33,975 nucleotides of DNA, from the NCBI GenBank assembly GCA_021820975.1, contig JAKADA010000023.1, positions 1-33,975 on the forward strand, written 5' to 3'. The notes below the pieces were generated by a model. It saw only the letters and a list, made by a program, of their open reading frames with translations, was not told where the DNA came from and searched no databases. Made by a program: the position numbers and the translations under genes. This stretch comes from Bacillota bacterium (GTDB lineage Bacteria; Bacillota; Bacilli; Alicyclobacillales; SLC66). The number at the start of each line of letters is the position of its first letter. Positions within the stretch are counted from its first letter, which is position 1. Below are positions 1-7,992 of this stretch, in pieces.

Positions 1-937
1 GGAGTGCTTCATTGCGTTTATTGTTTACAAAAGTCCGGTATTCCGTTTCATTCGTATGCGCTACAATCATTTCATCGGCTGAGATAAGGGCAAAACGACC
101 GGCTTTAAAATTGCCCTCTTGCGATAACGAAAGGAGATGCCAGAGGAATTTTTCATCAGACTTTAGCATTTCTTGAAATTCCATCAGTCCCCGATTAGCC
201 TTGTTCAGTTCACCATCAAAACGGTATGCCCGCGGGTCGCTCTCTGATCCATACTCAGCGATCGTGGAAAAATCAATGCTGCCTGTGAGATCTGCAATAT
301 CCTGACTTTTGGGATCCGATGGGCTAAATGTGCCTATGCCCACCCGTTCTTCTTCCGATAATAAGACACGTTCCACTAAGACATTTTCAATCGTGCCTCC
401 GTACTCAGTTTGTAACCTCACACGGCATGACGGGCAAAGGCTCCCTTCGATGCGTACACCAAGTTCTTCTTCAACATCTTTTCGCATTGATTCAGGAATG
501 AGGTGCAGTGGTTCCTCGTGCATGGGACAACCTTTAATGCCATACAAAGCACCAGTCGGTGTCCTTGAATATCGTTCAAGGCCTTTCTTGAGTAACGTAA
601 CAATAGTTGACTTTCCGCCACTTACAGGTCCCATCAAAAGTAAAATGCGTTTTCGTACGTCAAGTCGTTTTGCTGACGAATGAAAGTATTCCTCGATCAA
701 TCGTTCCAAAGGTTGATCCAGGCCAAACAATTCATCGGCAAAAAAACGATATTGTTTTCTTCCATTCTCCCCTTCATCAATACCTGCCCGAGCGATCATG
801 TGATAGATACGTGAATGTGCAGTTTCAGCAATACTAGGCTGTTTTTTTACAAGTTCAATGTAGTCAGCCATGGTTCCTTCCCACAACAATTCTTCTTCTT
901 GTGCTCGGTAAGCAGCCAGACGGTCAAGTATTCCCAT
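1..937 (-). CDS. prkA: PrkA-family serine protein kinase / AAA+ protein (N-terminal part, runs off the window)
   Basis: The 312 residues visible are the N-terminal AAA region of PrkA, an ATP-binding protein described as a serine kinase, and more recently as Lon-like, that acts in the mother cell during sporulation of Bacillus. The start MGILDRLAAYRAQEE, the P-loop GPVSGGKST near residue 100 and the following LYGIKGCPMHEEPLHLIP stretch are characteristic of the family. A CPSC motif follows near residue 150. The ATG is preceded by AAAGGGGG at good spacing. The gene is cut by the left edge, so the kinase-like C-terminal half is not visible, nor are the usual partner genes (yhbH, spoVR). It is divergent from the TetR gene. 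Identification is firm from the sequence; the role is family knowledge. Confidence 0.95.
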   Translation of the reverse strand, partial: MGILDRLAAYRAQEEELLWEGTMADYIELVKKQPSIAETAHSRIYHMIARAGIDEGENGRKQYRFFADELFGLDQPLERLIEEYFHSSAKRLDVRKRILLLMGPVSGGKSTIVTLLKKGLERYSRTPTGALYGIKGCPMHEEPLHLIPESMRKDVEEELGVRIEGSLCPSCRVRLQTEYGGTIENVLVERVLLSEEERVGIGTFSPSDPKSQDIADLTGSIDFSTIAEYGSESDPRAYRFDGELNKANRGLMEFQEMLKSDEKFLWHLLSLSQEGNFKAGRFALISADEMIVAHTNETEYRTFVNNKRNEAL

Positions 938-987
938 GCCATTTACCCCCTTTGACACACGGACTAGCGATTCCATCTCGAGGGATG

Positions 988-1017
988 TGCTATTATGCTT
1001 ATGCACGGCTTGCGTGC
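988..1017 (+). promoter_or_regulatory. Candidate extended -10 promoter and palindromic operator before the TetR gene
   Basis: TGC followed by TATTAT (988-996) reads as an extended -10 element, with no clear -35. Just downstream, GCACG-GCTTG-CGTGC (1003-1017) is a perfect 5-bp inverted repeat with a 5-base spacer, of the kind a TetR protein could use for autoregulation. It lies in the gap shared with divergent prkA, so it could serve both genes. This is pattern matching only. Confidence 0.3.
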
Positions 1018-1062
1018 GGGTTGCCGTTTTTTGAATGATCATTATACGAGGATGTGAATAAG

Positions 1063-1656
1063 ATGGCTTCTTTAAAAACGCGTCTGATCTTTCAGGCCGC
1101 TATCGATGTATTTTCATTGCGAGGTTTTGAAAAAGCAACCATGGATGAAATTGCATCGCGTGCCAATGTGGCTAAGGGAACAATTTACTACCATTTCAAA
1201 AGTAAGGAGGAACTTTTTCTTTTTCTCGTTGTCGAAGGTACTGAATTACTTAAAGAAAGTGTCTTATCCAAAGTCGATGACACCGACACACCAATCGATC
1301 AAATTAAAACGATCATAAGAGAACAGTTAAACTTTTTTCGGGAATATCGTGATTTATGTATCATTTTGTTACGCGAAGCATGGGGTGATGACAGCCGACA
1401 GCGAGAGTTTCGGCGCATGTTGGTGCACTATGTGAATGCCATTCAAAGTATCGTACAAGCAGGTATACAATCAGGAGATTTTTTGCCGGGTGATCCCCAG
1501 ACCGGGGCATGGTCCATCTTTGGATCAATTAGTATGGCAGCACTACACCACTTATTCACTGATCCTAATATGGATCTTATAATTCTTGCACCCGATCTGG
1601 AGCAGTGGGTTCTTCGTGGGTTCACCCCATCCCCTAACCTAAACCAGGAAAACTAA
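1063..1656 (+). CDS. TetR/AcrR-family transcriptional regulator
   Basis: This is a 197-residue one-component repressor. The N-terminal helix-turn-helix (about residues 26-45, TMDEIASRANVAKGTIYYHF) is a textbook TetR DNA-binding domain, followed by a helical ligand-binding domain of normal length. I prefer the ATG at 1063 to an in-frame GTG at 1054 because the GAGG ribosome site at 1048-1051 suits the ATG and sits almost against the GTG. The ligand cannot be told from the sequence. No transporter or enzyme follows on the same strand; the next gene, the tRNA methyltransferase, is convergent and overlaps by about 20 bases. Self-regulation through the palindrome at 1003-1017 is plausible. Family certain, target unknown. 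Confidence 0.93.
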   Translation: MASLKTRLIFQAAIDVFSLRGFEKATMDEIASRANVAKGTIYYHFKSKEELFLFLVVEGTELLKESVLSKVDDTDTPIDQIKTIIREQLNFFREYRDLCIILLREAWGDDSRQREFRRMLVHYVNAIQSIVQAGIQSGDFLPGDPQTGAWSIFGSISMAALHHLFTDPNMDLIILAPDLEQWVLRGFTPSPNLNQEN

Positions 1657-2098
1657 GTTGCCGCAATGCCTCGTACAACGCAATGGCAACCGTATTAGAA
1701 AGGTTAAGGGACCTCATTTGCGGCCCCATTGGAAGCCGTAAACCTTTATCTGGGTACGTAGTATGGACATAATCTGGCAATCCAGTGGTTTCCTTGCCAA
1801 AGACGAGATAATCGGAAGCATTATAACGTACATCGCTATACGTTTTCTTTCCAAACTTAGTAAAAAAGTAAAAGTTTGCTTCATTTGCTTCAGCTTCTTC
1901 AATCACTTCTGTCAAGGATTCATGTAAACGAACATCGACTAGATGCCAGTAGTCCAATCCAGCACGTTTTAAGGATCTATCATCGATCTGAAATCCTAAC
2001 GGTTTTACTAGATGTAACACAGTTCCCGTTGCGGCACAGGTTCTTGCAACATTGCCCGTATTGGGCGGAATTAATGGTTCGAACATGACAATATGCAT
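1634..2098 (-). CDS. trmL: tRNA (cytidine/uridine-34-2'-O)-methyltransferase, TrmL type (SpoU/SPOUT)
   Basis: This 154-residue SPOUT enzyme belongs to the family that 2'-O-methylates the wobble nucleotide of leucine tRNAs using S-adenosylmethionine. The three SpoU signatures are present: PPNTGNVART near residue 11, FGKETTGLP in the middle, and LRLPMGPQMRSLNLSNTVAIA near the C-terminus, which form the knotted cofactor site. The ATG at 2098 has a GGAGG ten bases upstream. Upstream in-frame codons would add a 20-residue tail lacking family similarity. The length matches the minimal TrmL/YibK type, which lacks the extra RNA-binding domain of TrmH. It lies 62 bases after the amidase gene and may be co-transcribed with it. 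Confidence 0.94.
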   Translation of the reverse strand: MHIVMFEPLIPPNTGNVARTCAATGTVLHLVKPLGFQIDDRSLKRAGLDYWHLVDVRLHESLTEVIEEAEANEANFYFFTKFGKKTYSDVRYNASDYLVFGKETTGLPDYVHTTYPDKGLRLPMGPQMRSLNLSNTVAIALYEALRQLSFPGLG

Positions 2099-2160
2099 AG
2101 CTCTCAATCCTCCGTGCCTACTATACATGACACGACGAACAACCGCAATGAGAACCACTT

Positions 2161-3063
2161 TTAGTTCGTAAAATGAGTGAAAAGGTACCTGGTTGATGGT
2201 GTAAATGCATAGCTGTCTTCATAGGAGAAAAATCTCTTATGACTGTCAATTGTGTGTGCATTTACAAGTGGATAACCGTTAGCATCCATACCTGTAACGA
2301 CCGTACTATGCGTATATTGCCCGGTTCCCTTCCAATCATAAGAAATCATGTCACCAATAGTTAGATTCTCCGGTTGATCAACAATTTGTGCATGAAATGA
2401 TTCCGGGTGATTTATCATTAATAGAGCTAGGGCATGTGCGACAGACCAAGAGAAGCTCCAATCAGGTTTCGAACCAAACTGGTACCACCAGCCTGCTTCA
2501 CGTTTTGTCATTTTACCTGTGAAAGGAAATCCTCCTGCATGCAGTACCTGTGACACGTAATTTGTACAATCAACGCCCATATTGACGTATTCACGATTGC
2601 GCTCATTCCACCAACGTTCCGCATATTTCATAGCAAGAACACGATCATATAAAAATCGATAGTCCCTGTTCGTTAATACAGCATCCTTATCGAAGTTGAT
2701 CAATTCCGTGTTTTCGTGTACCGCTTCATTCAATTGTTGATGATCTATCGGTTCATTTTCACCTCGTTGCCATGTCAACACATGCGGAATAAAACGTTCT
2801 TCGTGTTCCATGGAATCGCCGATGTCATACAAAAACCGGATGTATTCAATCACATCGACCTCCATGATTGACTGCTCATTATCAACATACCGACTACCTG
2901 TGATTTGTACATCTGTAATGACCTTGCGATCAACTGCGGCACGTCGTTTGTTCATCGTTTGTCTAAGAAAAGCTTCTTGATCCATTTTCGTGCTATGCCC
3001 AGGTAGCCAACGAGCGCTACGTTGCGAAAACCACTCTTTTATAAGCTTCGATGTGTCGTCCAT
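2161..3063 (-). CDS. Amidase-domain (Amidase_6-like) protein, probable cell-wall or spore-related hydrolase
   Basis: A protein of 300 residues whose C-terminal half (about 145-300) is a putative NlpC/P60-like cysteine amidase domain of the Amidase_6 type. The motif VDCTNYVSQ places a likely nucleophile at Cys166, with His252 (YTHSTV) and His270 as candidate partners. The N-terminal 140 residues are charged and resemble the uncharacterised leader region of Bacillus YhbB-like proteins; no signal peptide is visible, so it may act inside the mother cell or spore. An AGGAGGTG ribosome site lies eight bases before the ATG. Candidate mother-cell promoter elements lie at 3085-3110. Domain assignment is confident; substrate and timing are inferred. 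Confidence 0.85.
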   Translation of the reverse strand: MDDTSKLIKEWFSQRSARWLPGHSTKMDQEAFLRQTMNKRRAAVDRKVITDVQITGSRYVDNEQSIMEVDVIEYIRFLYDIGDSMEHEERFIPHVLTWQRGENEPIDHQQLNEAVHENTELINFDKDAVLTNRDYRFLYDRVLAMKYAERWWNERNREYVNMGVDCTNYVSQVLHAGGFPFTGKMTKREAGWWYQFGSKPDWSFSWSVAHALALLMINHPESFHAQIVDQPENLTIGDMISYDWKGTGQYTHSTVVTGMDANGYPLVNAHTIDSHKRFFSYEDSYAFTPSTRYLFTHFTN

Positions 3064-3084
3064 ACTAGGTGCACCTCCTGCACC

Positions 3085-3110
3085 AATGTATGCTCACAAA
3101 AGCCCATTGT
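3085..3110 (-). promoter_or_regulatory. Candidate sigma-K/sigma-E-like promoter for the amidase gene
   Basis: On the minus strand CATACATT (3085-3092) matches the -10 pattern of the mother-cell sigma factors (sigma-E CATACANT, sigma-K CATANNNTA). An AC dinucleotide sits 16 bases upstream (3109-3110), as in sigma-K promoters. A sigma-E -35 is not obvious. Short motifs like this arise by chance, so this is only a candidate. Confidence 0.3.
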
Positions 3111-3118
3111 GGTACACT
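3110..3118 (+). promoter_or_regulatory. Candidate extended -10 element for the IclR gene
   Basis: TGGTACACT (TG at 3110-3111, TACACT at 3113-3118) reads as an extended -10 hexamer about 20 bases before the IclR start codon. No convincing -35 is seen. It overlaps the candidate amidase promoter on the other strand, so the two divergent genes may share control. Confidence 0.3.
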
Positions 3119-3139
3119 ATCGCCAAAGAGAGATGACAT

Positions 3140-3907
3140 ATGGAACGCACCAATACCGTACGTGCCGTTGAACGGTCACTGGATATTTTACTTTGCTTCA
3201 CCGAATCGGACGAAAACAAACTGGGTTTAACAGAAATTGCAAGACGCGTCTCCCTTCATAAAAGCACGGTACATCGTCTACTATCATCACTAGAAAGTCG
3301 CGGATTTGTGCGGCGTGATACGCATTCCGACATGTATCAACTAGGTTGGAGCATATTGCAATTAGCTTCCCATGTTCACCATGATCAAGATTTATCAGTT
3401 ATTTTATTACCTTTAATGACCGAACTGAGAAACCTGCTCGGAGAGACGATTAGCCTTTACATTCGAGACGGGGCAGAAAGAATACGTATCCAAGCCGTTG
3501 AAGGAACTCAGGCTGTTCGCCGAGTGGCTAATATTGGTCATCGTTTTCCACTTTACATAGGTGCCTCAGGGAAAATCTTTCTTGCTTACGGTGGTCTTGC
3601 ATTACTTGAGGATCTCAAACACATACATGCTTTCCCTCAGGACTTTGCCTTTGAAGAACTCACTCGTCAAATGAATGTGGTTCTTGAGCAAAAGTATGCT
3701 GTAAGTATTCAAGAGAGAGAGCTAGGCGCAGCTGCCGTAGCAGTTCCTATCACAGATCACTTAGGTCGAGTAATCGCCGCATTATCTGTTTCAGGTCCTG
3801 TCGATCGATACGATGAAAAAAACGTCCTTCATTTTGCTAAAGAAGCGACGACTTTTGCTGAAACCATGTCTAATTTGATCAATCAACCTCATCTCATCAT
3901 ACGATAA
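3140..3907 (+). CDS. IclR-family transcriptional regulator
   Basis: This 255-residue protein has the standard IclR layout: a winged helix-turn-helix near the N-terminus (about residues 24-52, LTEIARRVSLHKSTVHRLLSS region), a linker helix, and an effector-binding domain from about 75 to 245 containing the hallmark ALSVSGP motif. IclR proteins typically control catabolism of small aromatic or organic acids, but no catabolic genes lie beside it, so its regulon must be elsewhere or it may act on itself. The ATG has only a weak AGAGAG-type ribosome site just upstream. It is followed 37 bases later by a coat-like protein gene on the same strand, which may be transcribed with it. Confidence 0.93.
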   Translation: MERTNTVRAVERSLDILLCFTESDENKLGLTEIARRVSLHKSTVHRLLSSLESRGFVRRDTHSDMYQLGWSILQLASHVHHDQDLSVILLPLMTELRNLLGETISLYIRDGAERIRIQAVEGTQAVRRVANIGHRFPLYIGASGKIFLAYGGLALLEDLKHIHAFPQDFAFEELTRQMNVVLEQKYAVSIQERELGAAAVAVPITDHLGRVIAALSVSGPVDRYDEKNVLHFAKEATTFAETMSNLINQPHLIIR

Positions 3908-3944
3908 AGGCAAAGGGTATTTGCCCGTGTGGGGGTGTGTCATA

Positions 3945-5393
3945 TTGAATGCAGGTAATGTGCCTCCTTGGCTACAAACTTTATGGTCTGAGCTAACGAA
4001 ACCACCAGCCATTTTGCGGCAGGAGCACCAGGAAAGAACCGTTGAGGATAAAGAATCGATGCCTGAAAGCCAAGCAGATCCCATGGACAACGCGAAAAGA
4101 GTAGCGAGACAGTTTTTTGCAGTAGATCACCAACCTGCCTCACGTCCACGGCCAAAGTCGACAAAATCTATCAAATCAGGTGCGCCTTATAAAAAGGCGC
4201 ATTTTCACAGTAAAATCCAGAAAAATCCGCTAAAGAAACCGCTACCTTCGGTAGTCAGGGAGTCTCAAGCAAACCCTGAAACAGCGAATATTGTCCGCCC
4301 AAGTGGTTCTCACCAAAATGGTGCAATGATGCGAAATACAGCTTACGCACCGCCAAAAGAAATAAATCCAGAGATTTCACAACCCCTAGAAGCTACCATT
4401 CATTCAGCTTACAAGGAAGATATTGCACACATTCACCGTGTACAAGGTATTTGGCAAATCGAAACAAGCTCAGGTAACCTTTATGCTTTAAAGAAAACGC
4501 GTCTCAATCGTGCGCGAATCTTATTTTTAGCAGATACACTCGACCAATTACGCGAAAAAGGGTTCGCCTATGGTACTCGAATCCTTCGTACGCAGCAAGG
4601 CCTTCCTTATGTAGTTGAAAATGGGGCCACCTACTATGCATCCGAGTGGTTAATAGGTGAACCAGTACGACTAACATCCACGAGACAAGCGGGATCCTGT
4701 GCTAAAACACTCGCTAAATTATACGAACGATCCTTAGACATCATCTCAAACAAAAACTCCGTAATTCCAGGCACATTTGATGTTAATGCAGATCTTGAAG
4801 CGAAGAAAAAAGCTTTGCTTTATTCGTTGCATCGTACCTCGCATACCTCAATCGCCAAAGATATTGAACACACCATCGCAGAACACGCAACACGCTTAGA
4901 AGCGGATGCGGGCCGCGCGCTTTCCCTGCTGCAATCGTCAGATGCAAGAATCACTTTGAATCGATTTAAGCAAAAGCCCGGTCTTTGTTATTTTAATGTC
5001 ACAAGTAAACACCTATTATTACATCCATCAGGTTTTATTCAACTCGCCGACTTTGAAGAGATGAGGTACAGTCCACGAGTAGTCGATTTGGCACATTTGA
5101 TCCGTCACATCATGCAAGAAAGCGGTACTTGGTCAAATGTCACTTTACTTGCTCCTTTGATCGCCTATAATCGCACGCGTCCGCTTTCCCAAGGGGATTA
5201 TCTTATCTTACAAGCGATGCTGACATTCCCGTTTCGAATTGAAAATCTTCTTTATCAGTACGTAAATCAGGGAGATGTCTCTCTTTCCTCTCGCGAACAA
5301 TGGCTAAAAACTTTTAGACAGGCTATCTTCCAAGAGGAAAGTCGTCATGAATTTCTTAACGAATTTGCTAAAAAAGTCACTCACCAAGCCTAA
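3945..5393 (+). CDS. CotS/YutH-like spore coat protein (degenerate kinase fold) with long basic N-terminal tail
   Basis: A protein of about 482 residues. From about residue 145 to the end it resembles the CotS/YsxE/YutH group, spore coat proteins built on an aminoglycoside-phosphotransferase fold. A kinase-like lysine (YALKKT, about 183) and an ADFEE motif (Asp about 369, followed by VVDLAHLIR) are present. The catalytic loop, normally HGDLHPGN, reads CYFNVTSKH, so the catalytic Asp is Asn and the flanking His is Tyr; phosphotransfer is unlikely. The first 140 residues are a Lys/Ser/Pro-rich, probably disordered tail absent from typical 340-350-residue members. I chose the TTG at 3945 because GGGGGTG precedes it by seven bases; TTG 3921 or GTG 3927 would add up to eight residues. 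Its 3' end overlaps convergent queG by 17 bases. Confidence 0.72.
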   Translation: MNAGNVPPWLQTLWSELTKPPAILRQEHQERTVEDKESMPESQADPMDNAKRVARQFFAVDHQPASRPRPKSTKSIKSGAPYKKAHFHSKIQKNPLKKPLPSVVRESQANPETANIVRPSGSHQNGAMMRNTAYAPPKEINPEISQPLEATIHSAYKEDIAHIHRVQGIWQIETSSGNLYALKKTRLNRARILFLADTLDQLREKGFAYGTRILRTQQGLPYVVENGATYYASEWLIGEPVRLTSTRQAGSCAKTLAKLYERSLDIISNKNSVIPGTFDVNADLEAKKKALLYSLHRTSHTSIAKDIEHTIAEHATRLEADAGRALSLLQSSDARITLNRFKQKPGLCYFNVTSKHLLLHPSGFIQLADFEEMRYSPRVVDLAHLIRHIMQESGTWSNVTLLAPLIAYNRTRPLSQGDYLILQAMLTFPFRIENLLYQYVNQGDVSLSSREQWLKTFRQAIFQEESRHEFLNEFAKKVTHQA

Positions 5394-6534
5394 GTACAGA
5401 AGAATCCTCCCTTGCCCATTGCATATCTTTGCGTACAGCAGTATCTTGTTCGTTTTCATACGCTTGTCGTACCTTTTCTTGCCCACCCTTTGGATCAATT
5501 TGTGAAATGGCCCATGCAGCACTAGCACGTATTTCTGGTCTTACGTCAGCTAAGAGGCTAATAGCAAGCGGCATGGCTCGACGATCTCTCATATTACCTA
5601 GAGCAATCAGTGCATTTCTGCGCCACACATTCGCTCCACGCCATGCTGCGGATGTGTGGCCAAACTCACGCAAAAATGCGCGATTGGATAAAGACAATAT
5701 ATGATACAAATCAGGAAAGCAAAGTTCTGCGTCAGGGCTAAAATCAGGCTCTTGCGCTACTAAACTCCCTTTATTTTTGGGGCAAACTGTCTGGCACGTA
5801 TCGCAACCCCATACGCGGCGGCCAAGCGGTGCTCGAAATTCCTCTGGAATGATGCCTTTCATTTGTGTCACGTACGATAAACATCGCTTCGCATCAATTT
5901 CAAAGGGCTTGATGAGTGCCCCCGTTGGACAAGCCGTTAAACACAACGTGCAATCAGCACAATCATCCCACCGTGTTACATCTTCGTGCATTTTTTCAAT
6001 AATCACATCGGTCACAAGCGTTCCTAAAAATACCCACGATCCGTATTCATCAGTAATTAAAGAGCAGTTTTTACCAATAAATCCAATTCCTGATCTGGCA
6101 GCTACTGCTCGATCAACAAGCGCACTCGTATCGATGGCGCATACTGACAGAATCGGTCTGTTTACCGCTTCTTCAATCTTTTTAGCCACGTGTTGTAACT
6201 TATCACGTAAAATGCGATGGTAATCATTACCCCATGAATAGACGGACACCATTCCGCGCGGCTCCTTGGGGCGTGATACAGTTCTCGTCTCTTGCGTAAT
6301 ATATGGCACGGCAATACTAATCAAACTTTGTGCATCCGCTAACAACGTTTTAGCATCAATTCTTTGCTCAACAACAGGGTATTCAAACCCTGACGCTCGT
6401 CCTTCTTCATAATAGCGTTGTAAAAAGGGCATCAAATCATCAAATGGTTCTGCATCCGTTACTCCAATAACCTGAATGCCAATTTCTTTGGCAATTGCTT
6501 TTAACTTCCCCTGTGACAATTCAAAAGTAATCAT
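5377..6534 (-). CDS. queG: Epoxyqueuosine reductase QueG
   Basis: A protein of 385 residues that catalyses the last step of queuosine synthesis, the cobalamin-dependent reduction of epoxyqueuosine to queuosine at position 34 of tRNA. It carries two ferredoxin-type 4Fe-4S motifs: CADCTLCLTAC (Cys192, 195, 198, 202) and CDTCQTVC (Cys244, 247, 251), plus Cys218. The catalytic-type Asp135 lies in DTSALVDRAVA, followed by SGIGFIGKN. The C-terminal 90 residues form a HEAT-like repeat pair, as in Bacillus QueG. ATG 6534 is chosen over an in-frame TTG at 6540 because GAAAGG lies six bases upstream. It follows rnhA by 15 bases, so the two are probably co-transcribed. Confidence 0.96.
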   Translation of the reverse strand: MITFELSQGKLKAIAKEIGIQVIGVTDAEPFDDLMPFLQRYYEEGRASGFEYPVVEQRIDAKTLLADAQSLISIAVPYITQETRTVSRPKEPRGMVSVYSWGNDYHRILRDKLQHVAKKIEEAVNRPILSVCAIDTSALVDRAVAARSGIGFIGKNCSLITDEYGSWVFLGTLVTDVIIEKMHEDVTRWDDCADCTLCLTACPTGALIKPFEIDAKRCLSYVTQMKGIIPEEFRAPLGRRVWGCDTCQTVCPKNKGSLVAQEPDFSPDAELCFPDLYHILSLSNRAFLREFGHTSAAWRGANVWRRNALIALGNMRDRRAMPLAISLLADVRPEIRASAAWAISQIDPKGGQEKVRQAYENEQDTAVRKDMQWAREDSSVLRLGE

Positions 6535-6549
6535 ATGCAACCTTTCACT

Positions 6550-6987
6550 TTACCCTTTTTTAACGGCAGCACGTGCCAGAGCATCACACCGTTCATTGTA
6601 ATGATGACCGCTATGCCCTTTGACTTTGCCAAATTGAACATCGTGTATCTCGATTTGTTGGAGTAATTGCTCCCATAAGTCCTTGTTTTTTACTGGTTCG
6701 CGTTTACTATTAACCCATCCTGTTTTCTGCCAAGTAAGATACCACTTTTTCGTCATCGCATTGACCAAATACGCTGAATCACTGTAAAGAATCACCTGGC
6801 AGGCTCGGTTTAGCCCCTTGAGCCCCTCAACGGCGGCTTGTAGTTCCATACGTTGGTTTGTTGTATGTGGTTCTCCACCTGAGAGCTCTTTTTCATGAAT
6901 TCCAGAAACCAAAATAGCTGCCCATCCACCTGGCCCTGGATTACCACTGCAGGCTCCATCCGTATAGATTTGTACTTGTGTCAACAT
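6550..6987 (-). CDS. rnhA: Ribonuclease HI
   Basis: This 145-residue enzyme degrades the RNA strand of RNA-DNA hybrids in the cytoplasm, helping remove primers and R-loops. All catalytic residues are visible at positions almost identical to the E. coli enzyme: Asp10 (YTDGACSGNPGPGG), Glu48 (NQRMEL), Asp70 (YSDSAY), His125 (GHSGH) and Asp135 (NERCDALA). The length is normal, and the basic handle region (KKWYLTWQKTGW) is present. Its start region overlaps no coding sequence once the deacetylase start is placed at 7065. It is followed 15 bases later by queG in the same direction. Identification is firm. Confidence 0.97.
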   Translation of the reverse strand: MLTQVQIYTDGACSGNPGPGGWAAILVSGIHEKELSGGEPHTTNQRMELQAAVEGLKGLNRACQVILYSDSAYLVNAMTKKWYLTWQKTGWVNSKREPVKNKDLWEQLLQQIEIHDVQFGKVKGHSGHHYNERCDALARAAVKKG

Positions 6988-7064
6988 CGATCACTCCAAT
7001 TACCTTTGCTTATTTCATGCGCAAAACTAGGCATACTACCTATAAACGGCGAGGGGGGTCTGTC

Positions 7065-7811
7065 TTGAAACGATTTCGCAAATATCTACTTTCCCTACTT
7101 TTGTGTTGTTCTCCACTTTTTGTACAGACTGCACAGGGGGCCGTCCGTGGTAGTCCCTATTGGACGCAAAAAGGGGATGGATGGATCGTATACTCCATAA
7201 CTACCAGCCAACCCATAATTGCTATTACGTTTGATGATGGACCAAGCCAACAATTCACACCAAAAATACTGCAAATATTACATCACTACCATGCCCACGC
7301 AACATTTTTTGTCATTGGATCGGTAGCCAGACAGTATCCTAACTTACTCCTTAGTATAAAACAGGACGGCCATGAAATTGGCAATCATACTGAACACCAT
7401 CGACAGCTATCAGAAGTTACAACATCTGATATTACAATGTGCGATAAGACCGTACAATCCTTAACAGGTGTTCGACCTTCCTTGTTACGACCACCTGGCG
7501 GACATTTGACTATGCAATTTTTATCGATGGCGCGAAAAACCAATCATAAAATCGCGATGTGGACTTGGGATGTGGATGCGAAAGACTGGTCTCGGCCAGG
7601 TGTGCAAAAAATTGTGAACACAGTGATCAAAAATGTGGATCCAGGGGATATTTTAATTTTACATGACGGCGGTGGAAAACGATCTCAAACGGTCGAAGCT
7701 CTTTCCATCATATTAGCCCATTTGCATAAAGATGGCTATCAGTTTGTGACGGTAAGTGAATTACTACAGCATGGATCCATCCTTCAAAAAAAGAGTTTCG
7801 ATACTAAATAA
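7065..7811 (+). CDS. Secreted polysaccharide deacetylase (NodB domain, PdaB/PgdA-like)
   Basis: The enzyme is 248 residues and has an N-terminal signal peptide (residues 1-26: basic KRFRK, hydrophobic core, cleavage near AQG-A). It belongs to carbohydrate esterase family 4, metal-dependent deacetylases of N-acetylated sugars such as peptidoglycan. Motif 1 is TFDDGP (Asp57/Asp58), motif 2 is NHTEHH (His108 and His112, completing the metal site), motif 3 is RPPGG, motif 4 is DVDAKDW and motif 5 is ILHDGGG, so the active site is complete. The TTG at 7065 has a strong GAGGGGGG six bases upstream; earlier in-frame codons would bury the signal peptide. It may modify cell wall or spore cortex, but PdaA/PdaB identity cannot be settled by eye. 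Confidence 0.92.
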   Translation: MKRFRKYLLSLLLCCSPLFVQTAQGAVRGSPYWTQKGDGWIVYSITTSQPIIAITFDDGPSQQFTPKILQILHHYHAHATFFVIGSVARQYPNLLLSIKQDGHEIGNHTEHHRQLSEVTTSDITMCDKTVQSLTGVRPSLLRPPGGHLTMQFLSMARKTNHKIAMWTWDVDAKDWSRPGVQKIVNTVIKNVDPGDILILHDGGGKRSQTVEALSIILAHLHKDGYQFVTVSELLQHGSILQKKSFDTK

Positions 7812-7966
7812 GTGATACTTAAAACACTGGTCAAAAGGGTCAAAACACTCGCACCCACGGTTGAAAGAATATGCTTTGCGCTCCAGAGCCAGCGGATGAA
7901 ATTTAACGCATAAAGCAAAACCCCAATGGCCACCAAAAATTCAAGTAAAAATGCCACTGCATTCAT
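7784..7966 (-). CDS. Small two-helix membrane protein, candidate germinant-receptor D-type subunit
   Basis: This is a 60-residue protein with two predicted membrane helices (about 4-27 and 35-57) joined by a short basic turn (RWLWSAKH). The ATG at 7966 has GAGGGGG nine bases upstream. It is the last gene behind the gerA- and gerB-type genes, 26 bases downstream of the latter. Small two-helix D proteins (GerKD-type) are known next to germinant receptor operons in Bacillus, where they modulate germination. That position and architecture suggest the same here, but I cannot show sequence homology. Its 3' end overlaps the convergent deacetylase by 28 bases. Confidence 0.72.
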   Translation of the reverse strand: MNAVAFLLEFLVAIGVLLYALNFIRWLWSAKHILSTVGASVLTLLTSVLSITYLVSKLFF

Positions 7967-7992
7967 TGTATCATCCCCCTCTAGGCAGGCAC

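Noticed and set aside
309-837. Plus-strand open frames of 76-124 codons
   Set aside because: They lie antisense to the PrkA coding region, whose protein pattern is unmistakable.
1003-1032. Palindrome followed by a T-run, resembling an attenuator before the TetR gene
   Set aside because: The stem nearest the T-run is weak (CGGC/GCCG with a long loop), so I treat the palindrome only as a possible operator.
5777-6223. A 148-codon plus-strand open frame
   Set aside because: It is antisense to queG across its Fe-S motifs; the queG reading fully explains the stretch.
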